64,000 bases of DNA from Pseudomonadota bacterium (GTDB lineage: Bacteria > Myxococcota_A > Polyangia > Polyangiales > Polyangiaceae). Positions 7,529-16,976 of this stretch are shown piece after piece. Where the stretch lies: assembly GCA_023431345.1 (NCBI GenBank), contig JAEYWK010000097.1, positions 5,261 to 69,260 of the forward strand. Direction: 5' to 3'. The notes below the pieces were generated by a model that was not told where the DNA came from, did not search any database, and worked only from the letters and a program-made list of their open reading frames with translations. Position 1 is the first letter of the stretch. Every line of letters begins with the position of its first letter. Both the position numbers and the translations under genes were made by a program.

Positions 7529-10500
7529 ATGGCAATTCGTGTCGCGCTCACTCACAAGACGAGCTACCGCTACGCCACGCCGGCGCTTTTAGGACCGCAG
7601 GTGGTGCGGCTCCGGCCCGCGCCCCACACGCGAACACCGGTGCTCAGCTACTCGCTTCGCGTCGAGCCGCGCGAGCATTTCTTGAACTGGCAGCAGGATC
7701 CGCAAGGCAATTTCCTGGCGCGAGTGACGGTGCCGGAGCGCACCCGGGAGCTGACGGTCAGCGTGGATTTGGTCGCCGACCTGGAGGCGATCAACCCCTT
7801 CGACTTCTTCTTGGAGGAGAGCGCGCAGAAGTACCCGTTCGCCTACGCGCCGGCGCTGGCGCGCGAGCTCGCTCCCTACCTGGTGACGGAGGAGCGCGGC
7901 GCGCTGTTCCGGCGGCTGGTCTCCGAGCTCGACCTCACCTCGCGAGGCACGGTCGACTTCTTGGTCGACGTGAACCGCGCGGTGCGCGAGGCGGTCGACT
8001 ACGTGATCCGCATGGAGCCGGGCGTGCAAACGCCGGAGGAGACGCTCGAGAAGGGGAAGGGCTCGTGTCGTGACTCGAGCTGGCTGCTCGTCCACGTGCT
8101 GCGCGCGCTCGGCATCGCCGCGCGCTTCGTGTCAGGCTACTTGATTCAGCTGGTGCCCGACCAGAAGCCGCTCGAAGGGCCGACGGGGCCAGAAGCAGAC
8201 TTTACGGACTTGCACGCCTGGTGCGAGGCCTACGTGCCGGGCGCAGGCTGGATTGGGCTCGATCCGACGTCGGGCCTGTTCGCGGCCGAGGGTCATATCC
8301 CGCTGGCGTGCTCGCCCGAGCCGTCGTCGGCCGCGCCGATCGAAGGCGGGCTGTTCGACAAGGTCGAGACCGAGTTCGAGTTCGAGATGGCGGTGACGCG
8401 CGTCATCGACCGCCCGCGCGTGACGAAGCCCTACACCGACGCCGAGTGGGGAGCGCTGCTGGCTTGCGGGGAAGAGGTGGATCGCCGCCTGAGCGAGGGC
8501 GACGTGCGCCTGACGATGGGCGGCGAGCCGACGTTCGTCAGCAGCCGTGAGCCCGATGCGCCCGAATGGAACACGGACGCGCTCGGGGGCTCGAAGCACG
8601 ACGTGGCCGATCGACTGCTGCGGCGCCTGCACGGCGCGTGGCAGCCGGGCGGCTTTCTGTTTCACGGCCAAGGCAAATGGTACCCCGGCGAGCCGCTGCC
8701 GCGCTGGGCGCTCTCCTGCTACTTCCGGCACGACGGCGTCCCGACCTGGAAAGACCCGTCGCTGATCGCGATGACCGGGGAGAGCCTCGGCCACACCGCC
8801 GAGCACGCCCGTCGCTTCGTCGCTCACCTCGCTGAGCTCTTGGCCATCCGCGATCCGGGGACGATGCCGGCCTACGAAGATGCCTGGTATCACCTGTGGC
8901 GCGAGCGCCGCCTGCCGACCAACGTCGATCCGCTGCAGTCGCGCCTCGAAGATCCGATCGAGCGCGAGCGGCTCGCGCGCGTCTTCCGCCAAGGCCTGAA
9001 CAGCGTCGTGGGCTACGTGCTGCCGCTCGCGCACTGGGGCGACTGGGTGAGCGGGCGCTGGTTCTTGCGCGACGAGCACTGCTTCCTGCTGCCGGGTGAC
9101 TCGCCGGCTGGCTTTCGCCTCCCCATCGACTCTCAACCTTGGGCCGAGGCCGCCGATCGCGGCTTCGAGCCCGCCGCCGATCCTTTCGCGGAGCGCGCGC
9201 CCTTGCCGCAAAGCTACGCTTTCCCGCTCCGACCGGGCCGGCCCGAACCGGTTGGGTCCGAGCTACGGCTCTACGACCGCTACGGAGCGGCGGCAGGCAG
9301 CGCGCCGGGTGGCCCTTCGGCGAGCCGCGGTCCGCTCGACGCCGCGGGCGTTCGGCGAACGGAGCCGACGAAGTTCGAGTCGGCCTACGGCGTGGTGCGG
9401 ACGGCGCTCGTGGCCGAGCCGCGGCAAGGCATCTTGCGCATCTTCATGCCGCCGCTCGCGCGCCTCGAGACCTACCTCGAGCTCGTAGCCGCGCTGGAAG
9501 AGACCTCGCGCGCGCTCGGCACTCCGATCGAGCTCGAGGGCTATGGTCCGCCGGAGGATCCGCGGCTCGGCAACTTCAAGGTAACCCCCGATCCCGGCGT
9601 GATCGAGGTCAACGTGCCGTTCGTGCGCTCCTTCCCGGAGCTCGTCGCGCAAACGGAGCTGCTGTACGAAGAAGCACGCGCCGAGGCGCTGGTCGCGGAG
9701 AAGTTCGAGCTCGACGGCGCGCACATCGGCTCCGGCGGCGGCAACCATTTCGTGATGGGTGGGGCCACCGCCGCCGATAGCCCGTTCTTGAGAAGGCCCG
9801 ATCTGCTCGCGAGCTTGGTCGCCTTCTGGCATAATCACCCGTCGCTCTCTTACCTATTTTCTGGGCGTTTCATCGGTCCGACGTCGCAGGCGCCGCGCAC
9901 CGACGAGGCGCGCGACGACTCGGTACACGAGCTGTCCCTGGCGATTTCGCGGCTTCCGCCGCGGGGGGCCGAGTGTCCGCCCTGGCTGGTGGATCGCATC
10001 TTCCGTCACTTGCTCGTCGACGTGACGGGTAACACTCACCGCACCGAGATCTGCATCGACAAGCTGTATTCGCCCGATGGTCCGACGGGGCGACTCGGCT
10101 TGGTCGAGCTGCGCTCGTTCGAGATGCCTCCGCACGCGCGCATGTCTTCAGCCACGCAGCTGCTGATCCGCGCGCTGTTGGCCAGCTTTTGGGAGCAGCC
10201 CTACCAGCAGCCTCTCGCGCACTGGGGTACGCAGGTTCACGACCGTTTCCTGCTGCCGTACTTCGTCGAGCTCGATTTCTCGGACGTGCTCGGAGAGCTC
10301 GCGCGGCGCGGTATCGTCTTACAACCCGCTTGGTTCAAGCCCCATTTCGAGTTCCGCTTCCCGCTGCTGGGTAGCGTCGTGAAAGACACGACGCAGCTGG
10401 AGCTGCGAGGGGCGCTCGAGCCTTGGAACGTGCTCGGGGAGGAAGGCAGCTCCTCCGGACAGGCCCGTTACGTCGACTCCTCGCTCGAGCGCCTGCAGCT

Positions 10501-10900
10501 GCGAGCGTTCGGCGTCGTCCCCGAGCGTCACGTCGTTTGCGTCAACGGCGCAGAGCTCCCCCTGCACCCGACGGGCACGCGCGGCGAGTACGTGTGCGGG
10601 GTGCGCTATCGGGCGTGGCAGCCGCCCTCGTGCTTGCACCCGACCATCGGCGTTCACGGCCCTCTGCGCTTCGATTTGTACGATCGCTGGAACGAGCGCT
10701 CCCTGGTCGGCGCCACCTACCACGTGGTCCACGCCGGCGGCCGCGCTGCGTTCGACCGGCCGGTGAACGCCGCCGCCGCCGAGGGGCGCCGCATCGCTCG
10801 CTTCAACGCGTTCGGCCATTCTCAAGGCTCTTTCGTGCCGCGCCCAGCTCGTGTGAATCCCCACTTTCCGATGACGCTGGATTTGCGCTGGATCCAGTGA
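7529..10900 (+). CDS. Transglutaminase-like protein fused to DUF2126
   Basis: This 1,123-residue protein starts with the bacterial transglutaminase N-terminal region (ALTHKTSYRYATPALLGPQ). A transglutaminase-like core follows with the triad C180 (GKGSCRDSSWLLVH), H229 (DLHAWCEAYVPGAGW) and D245 (GLDPTSGLFA). From about residue 300 it continues into DUF2126: RLTMGGEPTFVSS, WHPGEPLPRW-like WYPGEPLPRWALSCYFR, GGGNHFVMGGATAADSPFLRRPDLL, and a C-terminal THRTEICIDKLYSPDGPTGRLG region. The core could act as peptidase or transamidase. It lies 36 bases after the alpha-E gene. There is no obvious signal peptide, so the protein is probably cytoplasmic like its ATP-grasp partners. Confidence 0.92.
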   Translation: MAIRVALTHKTSYRYATPALLGPQVVRLRPAPHTRTPVLSYSLRVEPREHFLNWQQDPQGNFLARVTVPERTRELTVSVDLVADLEAINPFDFFLEESAQKYPFAYAPALARELAPYLVTEERGALFRRLVSELDLTSRGTVDFLVDVNRAVREAVDYVIRMEPGVQTPEETLEKGKGSCRDSSWLLVHVLRALGIAARFVSGYLIQLVPDQKPLEGPTGPEADFTDLHAWCEAYVPGAGWIGLDPTSGLFAAEGHIPLACSPEPSSAAPIEGGLFDKVETEFEFEMAVTRVIDRPRVTKPYTDAEWGALLACGEEVDRRLSEGDVRLTMGGEPTFVSSREPDAPEWNTDALGGSKHDVADRLLRRLHGAWQPGGFLFHGQGKWYPGEPLPRWALSCYFRHDGVPTWKDPSLIAMTGESLGHTAEHARRFVAHLAELLAIRDPGTMPAYEDAWYHLWRERRLPTNVDPLQSRLEDPIERERLARVFRQGLNSVVGYVLPLAHWGDWVSGRWFLRDEHCFLLPGDSPAGFRLPIDSQPWAEAADRGFEPAADPFAERAPLPQSYAFPLRPGRPEPVGSELRLYDRYGAAAGSAPGGPSASRGPLDAAGVRRTEPTKFESAYGVVRTALVAEPRQGILRIFMPPLARLETYLELVAALEETSRALGTPIELEGYGPPEDPRLGNFKVTPDPGVIEVNVPFVRSFPELVAQTELLYEEARAEALVAEKFELDGAHIGSGGGNHFVMGGATAADSPFLRRPDLLASLVAFWHNHPSLSYLFSGRFIGPTSQAPRTDEARDDSVHELSLAISRLPPRGAECPPWLVDRIFRHLLVDVTGNTHRTEICIDKLYSPDGPTGRLGLVELRSFEMPPHARMSSATQLLIRALLASFWEQPYQQPLAHWGTQVHDRFLLPYFVELDFSDVLGELARRGIVLQPAWFKPHFEFRFPLLGSVVKDTTQLELRGALEPWNVLGEEGSSSGQARYVDSSLERLQLRAFGVVPERHVVCVNGAELPLHPTGTRGEYVCGVRYRAWQPPSCLHPTIGVHGPLRFDLYDRWNERSLVGATYHVVHAGGRAAFDRPVNAAAAEGRRIARFNAFGHSQGSFVPRPARVNPHFPMTLDLRWIQ

Positions 10901-10950
10901 GGCGGAGCCTGAATCGACAGGGGCCGGGCTCTTCGCTTACAAGAGGCGAA

Positions 10951-13524
10951 GTGGAGCCGACCCCGGAGCGCCGCTCGAGTATCCCTCCGCCACGGCGCAC
11001 CAGTGGCTTCGATGAGGTTCGTGACGGCGCGGGGCAATTGCGCCCCCACCAGCGCGCGCTCGCCGGGTTTCTCGAAGGCAAAGACGGCCGCGAGCTCGAG
11101 GAGCTCGGTCGCGTCGTTCGCCAGCGCATCACCCAACAAGAGGTGACGTTCAACATCCTCGGCGTGCCGGAGGGAACGAACCGCCCGTGGCAGCTGGACG
11201 CCGTACCGCTGATTCTGGAACGCGGCGACTGGCTCACGCTCTCGGCTGGGCTGCGGCAGCGCGCTCGGCTGCTGAGCGCGGTCATCCGCGACTGCTACGG
11301 TCCCCAGCAGCTGCTGCAGGCCGGCCTGATCCCCGCCGAGCTCATCCTCGGGCACCCCGAATTTCTGCGGGCCTGTCACGGCTGGCGACCGCTGGGCGGC
11401 GAGTGGCTCTCGCTCTACGCCGCCGATGTCGGGCGCACTCCGCGGGGCACCTTTTGCGTCTTCTCGGACCGCACGCAGGCGCCGACTGGCGCAGGCTACT
11501 CGCTCGAAAATCGCCTGGTCCTCGGGCGCACGCTGCCCGACCTGTTCCGTGAATACCGGGTCGAGCGCGTCGCCGGCTTCTTTGCCAAGGTGCGGCGCGC
11601 GGTCGAGAGCCTCGCGCCGCCCGGCACCCGCGGCCAGCCGCGAGTCGTGTTGCTATCGGCGGGCGCGCGCGACGAGAGCTCTTTCGAGCACGCTTATTTG
11701 GCGCGCTACCTCGGCTACGAGCTCGTCGAAGGACGAGATCTGAGCGTTCGCGGCGGCCACGTCTACCTGAAGACGTTGTCCGGCTTGCGCAAGGTCGACG
11801 TCGTTTTGCGCCGCATCGGCGACGCGTGGTCCGACCCGCTCGAGCTGCGGGAGGACTCGTCGGGCGGCGTTGCCGGGCTCACTTCGGCGGCGCGGCTCGG
11901 CAACGTCGGCTTGGCCAACTCCCTGGGGGCCGTGATCGGCGAAACGCCGGCCCTGAAGGCTTACCTGCCCGAGCTCTGTCGGCACTTGCTCGGCGAGGAG
12001 CTGCTGCTCGAGTCCGTGCCAACCAAGTGGTGCGGTGACCCGGCGTCGCTGGCGCAGGTGCTGGCGAGCCCTGACGAGTTCGTGATCAAGCCTGCGTTCG
12101 GTGATCGACGGGGCGAGCCGTTCTTTCCGGCTTTGCTCTCGAGCGAGGCGCGCCGCGAGTTGTTCGACCGCTTGCGCCTGCACTCCGGAGACTTCGTCGC
12201 CGAGCGCTGGCCCGAGCTGTCGAGCATGCCGGTGCTCGATCGCGGGCAGCTCTCCACGGGCACCGTCGCTTTTCGCTCATTTCTGGTGCGCGACGGCGAC
12301 GACTACGACGTCATGCCGGGCGGCCTCGCGCGCATCAATGAAGCCCCCGACGGCTTGTTTCTCGCGATCAAGAGCAACGCCTTCAGCAAAGACGTCTGGA
12401 TCCCTTCGGCGGCCGGCAGCGCCGAGCCACCGCTTCCGGCGATGCCCGATCAGCGCGTCGAGCTGCAGCGCGGCGGCTTGGACTTGCCGAGTCGCCTCCT
12501 CGACGACATTTTCTGGCTCGGGCGCTACGTCGAGCGCGTCGACGCTACGGTGCGCTTGGCGCGCGCCGGCTTCGAGCGCATCGGCTCCGAAGCGGGCCCC
12601 GACGCGCCGCTGGTGTTGGCTGCCATCATCGACACCCTCGGTCGCACCGGCATCATTGCGCGCCAAGCCTCTTCGCCACCCGGGGTGCTCCACGCCGCCG
12701 GCAGCCCCGGCGCCGCCGGCGGGGAAGGGTCACACGCGGAGGCGCTGCTCTACGGCCTCTTCGCGGATGGCGTGGTTCAAGGCGGCTTGCCGTCGATGCT
12801 CGGTCGCATTCACGGCCTCACCTTGAGCGTGCGCAGCCGCCTTTCGCGCGACGCCTGGCACGTGCTGCGCCGCCTCACGAGCACGCTCTCCGGCGCCGAG
12901 CCCGGGCGGCTCACCAGCCCCGTGGTCGCCATCGAAGCGCTCGATCAGCTGATCTTCGCGCTCGCGGCCGTGAGCGGCACGACCCTCGACAACATGGTCC
13001 GCGGTCACGCGTGGACGTTCCTCGATCTCGGGCGCCGCGTCGAGCGCGGCGCCTACACGCTGCAGCTCCTCCAAGCTTTTCTGACGCCGGGCGCCACCCG
13101 CCTGCACATGGAGGCGCTGCTGGAGGTCGCGGACAGCTTGCTGACCTACCGCGCGCGTTACCTGTCCAGCTTGCAAGCTGCTCCCGTCGTCGACCTGCTG
13201 CTCACCGACAGCACCAACCCCCGCTCCGTCGCCTTCCAGGTGGAGCTGACCAAGGACCACCTGCGACGCCTGCCGGGCCAAGAGACGGTCGTGCGCGGCC
13301 GCGCCGAGCGCCGCGTGATCAGCCTCGAAGGCTTGCTGCTCACCGCCGACGTCGAGCAAGCTTGCGCGGGCGACGGCGCCGGTCTGCGCCAACTGCTGGA
13401 GGATACCTTGAGCTCGTTTTGGCAGCTATCCGACGACATCAGCGCTACCTGGTTCGCGCACTTGTCGAAGGAGCGAGCGGTCTCGCCGCCGCATTGGGTC
13501 AACGAGGACTTGGAAGCGACATGA
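10951..13524 (+). CDS. Circularly permuted ATP-grasp / alpha-E fusion protein
   Basis: The frame runs back into the previous gene, but the first plausible start after that stop is GTG 10951, 7 bases behind AAGAGG. It gives 857 residues. The first ~500 residues are a second circularly permuted ATP-grasp module (QLDAVPLILERGDW, AGYSLENRLVLGRTLPDLF, VVLLSAGARDESSFEHAYLA, DEFVIKPAFGDRRGEPFFPA, DYDVMPGGLARI). From about residue 511 a complete alpha-E domain follows (LLDDIFWLGRYVERVDATVR; TFLDLGRRVERGAYTLQLLQ). The ATP-grasp half is divergent from the copy at 5050: its Gly-rich loop reads AFGDRRGEPF rather than DGAGGYGM. That divergence might mean altered nucleotide or substrate use. It ends in an ATGA overlap with the next gene. 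Confidence 0.9.
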   Translation: MEPTPERRSSIPPPRRTSGFDEVRDGAGQLRPHQRALAGFLEGKDGRELEELGRVVRQRITQQEVTFNILGVPEGTNRPWQLDAVPLILERGDWLTLSAGLRQRARLLSAVIRDCYGPQQLLQAGLIPAELILGHPEFLRACHGWRPLGGEWLSLYAADVGRTPRGTFCVFSDRTQAPTGAGYSLENRLVLGRTLPDLFREYRVERVAGFFAKVRRAVESLAPPGTRGQPRVVLLSAGARDESSFEHAYLARYLGYELVEGRDLSVRGGHVYLKTLSGLRKVDVVLRRIGDAWSDPLELREDSSGGVAGLTSAARLGNVGLANSLGAVIGETPALKAYLPELCRHLLGEELLLESVPTKWCGDPASLAQVLASPDEFVIKPAFGDRRGEPFFPALLSSEARRELFDRLRLHSGDFVAERWPELSSMPVLDRGQLSTGTVAFRSFLVRDGDDYDVMPGGLARINEAPDGLFLAIKSNAFSKDVWIPSAAGSAEPPLPAMPDQRVELQRGGLDLPSRLLDDIFWLGRYVERVDATVRLARAGFERIGSEAGPDAPLVLAAIIDTLGRTGIIARQASSPPGVLHAAGSPGAAGGEGSHAEALLYGLFADGVVQGGLPSMLGRIHGLTLSVRSRLSRDAWHVLRRLTSTLSGAEPGRLTSPVVAIEALDQLIFALAAVSGTTLDNMVRGHAWTFLDLGRRVERGAYTLQLLQAFLTPGATRLHMEALLEVADSLLTYRARYLSSLQAAPVVDLLLTDSTNPRSVAFQVELTKDHLRRLPGQETVVRGRAERRVISLEGLLLTADVEQACAGDGAGLRQLLEDTLSSFWQLSDDISATWFAHLSKERAVSPPHWVNEDLEAT

Positions 13525-14396
13525 GGCGCTACCGCGTTCGGCACACGACTCGCTACGAGTACGAGGCCCCCGTGCTGCACGCGACGCACGCGCTTCACCT
13601 CGAGCCGCGAGCCCTCGCCCACCAAAGCGTGCTCGAGAGCCGCATCACCATCTCGCCGCATGAGGCCGAGATCCAGACGGGGCGTGACTACTTCGGCAAC
13701 ATCACGCACACCGTCGAGGTGCTCGCTCCGCACGAGGTGCTCGAGGTGACGAGCCAGAGCCGCGTCGAGGTGGGGCCGCCCCAGCTCGAGCTGACCCCCG
13801 CCACGCGCCTTTCATGGGAGAGAGTGCGCGAGCAGCTGGCGCAAGACCGCAGCTTGATCCCCGCGCGCGAGCTGTGCTTCGACTCCCCGCTCGTGCGCAG
13901 CCACCAGCTGCTCGCCGAGTACGCCGCGCCGACCTTCACGCCGGGCCGGCCGTTCGTCGACGCCATCGGCGAGCTGTCCGAGCGCATCTTTCGCGAGTTC
14001 CGCTATGAGCCGTTGGCGACCGACGTCAGCACCCCGCTCGCGCAAGTGCTCCGCGAGCGGCGCGGCGTTTGCCAAGATTTCGCGCAGCTGGCGGTCGGCT
14101 GTCTTCGCTCGCTGGGCCTCGCCGGTCGCTACGTCTCCGGCTACCTCGAGACGGAGCCGCCTCCAGGTCGGCCCAAGCTGGTCGGGGCCGACGCCTCGCA
14201 CGCTTGGGCGTCGGCGTTCTTGCCCGCGCTCGGCTGGATCGACTTCGATCCGACGAACGCGGTCTTCCCTGGCGAACGCCACGTGACGGTCGCGTGGGGC
14301 CGCGATTTCAGTGACGTGAGCCCGCTGCGCGGCGTCGTCCTCGGCGGCGGGCAGCACTCGCTCTCCGTGGCGGTCGACGTGACGCCCGAAGACTGA
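13521..14396 (+). CDS. Transglutaminase-like protein, stand-alone
   Basis: ATG 13521 overlaps the stop of the fusion gene, giving 291 residues starting MRRYRVRHTTRYEYEAPV. It contains the transglutaminase N-terminal region and the core, with the triad C184 (RRGVCQDFAQLAVGCLRSLG), H227 (ADASHAWASAFLPALGW) and D243 (IDFDPTNAVF). It is the shorter counterpart of the transglutaminase-DUF2126 gene and closes the operon. Standard predictions for the family are amide-bond hydrolysis or transfer, acting on the product of the ATP-grasp enzymes. That linkage is inferred from gene order. Confidence 0.92.
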   Translation: MRRYRVRHTTRYEYEAPVLHATHALHLEPRALAHQSVLESRITISPHEAEIQTGRDYFGNITHTVEVLAPHEVLEVTSQSRVEVGPPQLELTPATRLSWERVREQLAQDRSLIPARELCFDSPLVRSHQLLAEYAAPTFTPGRPFVDAIGELSERIFREFRYEPLATDVSTPLAQVLRERRGVCQDFAQLAVGCLRSLGLAGRYVSGYLETEPPPGRPKLVGADASHAWASAFLPALGWIDFDPTNAVFPGERHVTVAWGRDFSDVSPLRGVVLGGGQHSLSVAVDVTPED

Positions 14397-14402
14397 ATTA
14401 GT

Positions 14403-14437
14403 GACGGCCGCCGGGCTGCGTGAACCCGGCGGCCGTC
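14403..14437 (+). terminator. Strong hairpin closing the ATP-grasp operon
   Basis: Arms GACGGCCGCCGGG and CCCGGCGGCCGTC (13 bp, perfect) flank a 9-base loop, starting 7 bases after the last stop codon. It lies between convergent genes and could stop transcription from both sides. A clear T-run is absent. Confidence 0.75.
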
Positions 14438-14510
14438 GGTTGCCGCGTATGTATTGGGTTGTTTTTCGGTCTGTCTGCTGTCGTGACTTGACCCTTGGGC
14501 GAGGAGTCCC

Positions 14511-16001
14511 TCAGGTCGAAGGTAGTCCGTGGGGGGGCGAGCTCGCGCTCAGCGGGGGTTGCAGGAAGCCCTGGCCCTCGCCCTCTTCGGGCAGGGCGAT
14601 GCCGGGGTCACCGATGTAACCGTCGACGCCCATCTCGGGCACGTCGAGGCCTGCCAGCTCGACCTCGGCCGAGACGCGGTGCCCGCCGAACAGGCGCCCG
14701 ACCAGCAGGAACGAGAGCCCTGCGCTGAGGCCGACGTAGGTGATGTTGGCGACGATGCCGAGCAGCGAGGCGGCGAGCTGCCCACTATCGCCGTAGAAGA
14801 GCCCTTTGACACCGCCCGACACGCCGTTGAGGCCGTCGCCATAAGTGCCGTTGGCGAACAGGCCGAGGGCCAAAATCCCCCACGTGCCATTGGCGCCGTG
14901 CACCGCGATGGCTCCGACGGGGTCGTCCACCTTCAGCGTGGTCTCTACGAACATCGCCGCGGCGATGACCAAGAAGCCGCCCACCGCGCCGATGAAGATG
15001 GCGGTGCCGGCGCTGACGAACGCGCAGGGCGCGGTGATGGCGACCAGGCCCGCCAGCATGCCGTTGCACATCCAGGTCGGGTCGGGCTTCTGGAATTTCA
15101 GCTTCGCGTAGAGCGTCGCGGCGAGCGCGCCCGAGGCAGAGGCCAGCATGGTGTTGACGGCGACGATCGCGAAGCGCGTGTCGCTCGGCGAGAGCGTCGA
15201 GCCGGCGTTGAAGCCGAACCAGCCGAAGCACAGGATGAACGTGCCCAGGACCGCCATCGGGATGTTGTGTCCGGGGATGGGGTTCGGCGTGCCATCGGCG
15301 GAGTATTTGCCGATACGCGGGCCGAGCAGCTTGCAGCAGACGAGCGCCGTCACGCCGCCGGTCATGTGCACGACCGAGGAGCCGGCGAAGTCGACGTGAC
15401 CGTGACCCAAGCCGTGGTTGCGGCCGAGCGCGGAGAGCCAGCCTCCACCCCAGACCCAGTTGGCGTAGATCGGATAGATGAGCGTCGCGATGAGGAAGCT
15501 GAACGCGACGAAGGCCCCGAACTTCCAGCGCTCGGCGAGCGCTCCCGTCGGGATGGTCGCCGTGGTGTCCATGAACATCATCTGGAACAAGAACAGCGTG
15601 GCCACCGCGGGCGTGTACTGCGCGAGCGGCAGGAAGAAGCCCGTCGTGCCGAAGAGGCCCCACTCCTTGCCGGCGACGGTGATCGTGAACGCGCTCGAGA
15701 GCGAGGCGTCGCTGCCGAAGCTCGAGAGCGCGCCCACTCCGCCCATCTGCAAACCGAAGCCGATGGCCCAGAAGCCGATGATACCGATGGCGTAGACCAG
15801 GAAGTTCATCGCCATCGTGTGCGCGACGTTCTTGGAGCGCGTGAGTCCGGTTTCGACGAGCGCGAAGCCGGCTTGCATGAACATCACCATGAAGCCGCAC
15901 ACCAGCGTCCACGCCAAGTTGGTCGCGATGGTCAGCTGCTCGAGTCCGCGCGCGGTCTCGCTCGACTGCCTTGCCAGCTCGGAGAGTGATGGGTCGACCA
16001 T
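14511..16001 (-). CDS. amt: Ammonium transporter Amt
   Basis: The protein has 496 residues from ATG 16001 (MVDPSLSELARQSSE); an alternative ATG at 16046 adds 15 residues. It shows the Amt fold with about 11 hydrophobic segments, the N-terminal signature FMQAGFALVETGLTRSKNVAHTMAMN, D204 in VDFAGSSVVHMTGG, and the twin pore histidines H212 and H368 (IAVHGANGTWG). The C-terminal tail ends GLDVPEMGVDGYIGDPG, the conserved segment that normally contacts the PII protein GlnK. No glnK gene lies beside it in the window. It is convergent with the ATP-grasp operon and divergent from the DUF4388 gene. The role is ammonium uptake across the inner membrane. Confidence 0.95.
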   Translation of the reverse strand: MVDPSLSELARQSSETARGLEQLTIATNLAWTLVCGFMVMFMQAGFALVETGLTRSKNVAHTMAMNFLVYAIGIIGFWAIGFGLQMGGVGALSSFGSDASLSSAFTITVAGKEWGLFGTTGFFLPLAQYTPAVATLFLFQMMFMDTTATIPTGALAERWKFGAFVAFSFLIATLIYPIYANWVWGGGWLSALGRNHGLGHGHVDFAGSSVVHMTGGVTALVCCKLLGPRIGKYSADGTPNPIPGHNIPMAVLGTFILCFGWFGFNAGSTLSPSDTRFAIVAVNTMLASASGALAATLYAKLKFQKPDPTWMCNGMLAGLVAITAPCAFVSAGTAIFIGAVGGFLVIAAAMFVETTLKVDDPVGAIAVHGANGTWGILALGLFANGTYGDGLNGVSGGVKGLFYGDSGQLAASLLGIVANITYVGLSAGLSFLLVGRLFGGHRVSAEVELAGLDVPEMGVDGYIGDPGIALPEEGEGQGFLQPPLSASSPPHGLPST

Positions 16002-16214
16002 GAGACGTGCTCGGCGACGGTCGCTGAGCCTCGATGTCGCGACCATCGCCCTCAGCGCATTTCTCTCCTGTTTCGAAGGCGTGTCTCGCCGCGTCTGCGT
16101 GCGATTTGTAGTTTGCACGCCGCTTCTCCGTGAGCGCGAAGGTTCTTGAAATGCGCGTGACGAGAGTTCATCGTGCATCACGTCGACGAACTTCGACGCT
16201 GACTCGGAGTCACC

Positions 16215-16976
16215 ATGCCAGCCATCGAGCCCGAAGAAGGCCCCCATACGATGCGAGAGAGCGGTTTTCGTGCAAACCTCAACGGCGCTAGCCTCGCCGA
16301 TCTCGTGCAGATGGAGTGTCTGTCCGGGCGCCAGCGCGTGATTCGCGTCAGCTCGGGTAGCGACGTCGGGTACCTCTTCTTTCGCGGTGGTCAGATCGTC
16401 CACGCCATCAGCCGGCAAGACATAGGCGAGGGCGCGGCTCTCGAAATACTGCGCTGGCAAACCGGCACGTTCGAGCCGTGCAACGCCGGCTGGCCCGATC
16501 GCGACTCCATCTCATCCAATTGGCAGAACCTGCTGCTCACCGCCGCTCAGCAACACGACGAATCGGGCCGTCACAATTTGGTTGCGTTCCCCGGCGTGCG
16601 AGCCAGCGCGCGCGCTTCCTCGCCGCCGCCCAGCGCCGCGGCTCCCCGAACGCCTTCGAGGTTGAAGGCGGGCGCGACGGGCGACGTTGCGACGCCAGCC
16701 CTCGCGCAGGTGAAGGCGGCCGTCCGCATCGATCAGACCGGCAACCTGGTCAGCTCCAAGGGCGCGGCGGAAGAGCTGACTCAGATCGCGGCTTACGCCT
16801 CGAGGTTGGCGGAGCTCGTCGGTGACGGGCTGGGCATGCAGGGCCTCGTCTCCGTCGAAGTCGTCAAGCAGCGGACGCGCACGCTGATTTACAAAGAGAA
16901 GAACGGCAACACCTTTGCGCTGACGGCCGCCCTCGAGACGGACCTGTCTCACGTGCGGGAGCGACTGGGCCTATGA
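16215..16976 (+). CDS. DUF4388 (PATAN-like) protein with Roadblock-like C-terminal part
   Basis: The 253-residue product may start at ATG 16215 or ATG 16251. The N-terminal half is a DUF4388 domain: NLNGASLADLVQMECLSGRQ, GYLFFRGGQIVHAI, GEGAALEILRWQTGTFE. A Ser/Pro/Ala-rich linker (residues ~130-160) leads to a C-terminal alpha/beta stretch (LTQIAAYASRLAELVGDGLG, TRTLIYKEKNGNTFALTA) that looks like a Roadblock/LC7 fold. DUF4388 proteins occur in two-component and polarity systems of Myxococcota. It overlaps (ATGA) the Roadblock gene that follows, so the two products are probably partners. Confidence 0.8.
   Translation: MPAIEPEEGPHTMRESGFRANLNGASLADLVQMECLSGRQRVIRVSSGSDVGYLFFRGGQIVHAISRQDIGEGAALEILRWQTGTFEPCNAGWPDRDSISSNWQNLLLTAAQQHDESGRHNLVAFPGVRASARASSPPPSAAAPRTPSRLKAGATGDVATPALAQVKAAVRIDQTGNLVSSKGAAEELTQIAAYASRLAELVGDGLGMQGLVSVEVVKQRTRTLIYKEKNGNTFALTAALETDLSHVRERLGL

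Noticed and set aside
10423..10950. N-terminal 176 codons upstream of the ATP-grasp/alpha-E fusion start
   Set aside because: They lie inside the transglutaminase-DUF2126 gene in another frame and lack ATP-grasp similarity.
14440..14510. Possible small RNA between the operon hairpin and amt
   Set aside because: Only short weak dyads and a TTTTT; nothing beyond a 3' end for the convergent amt gene.
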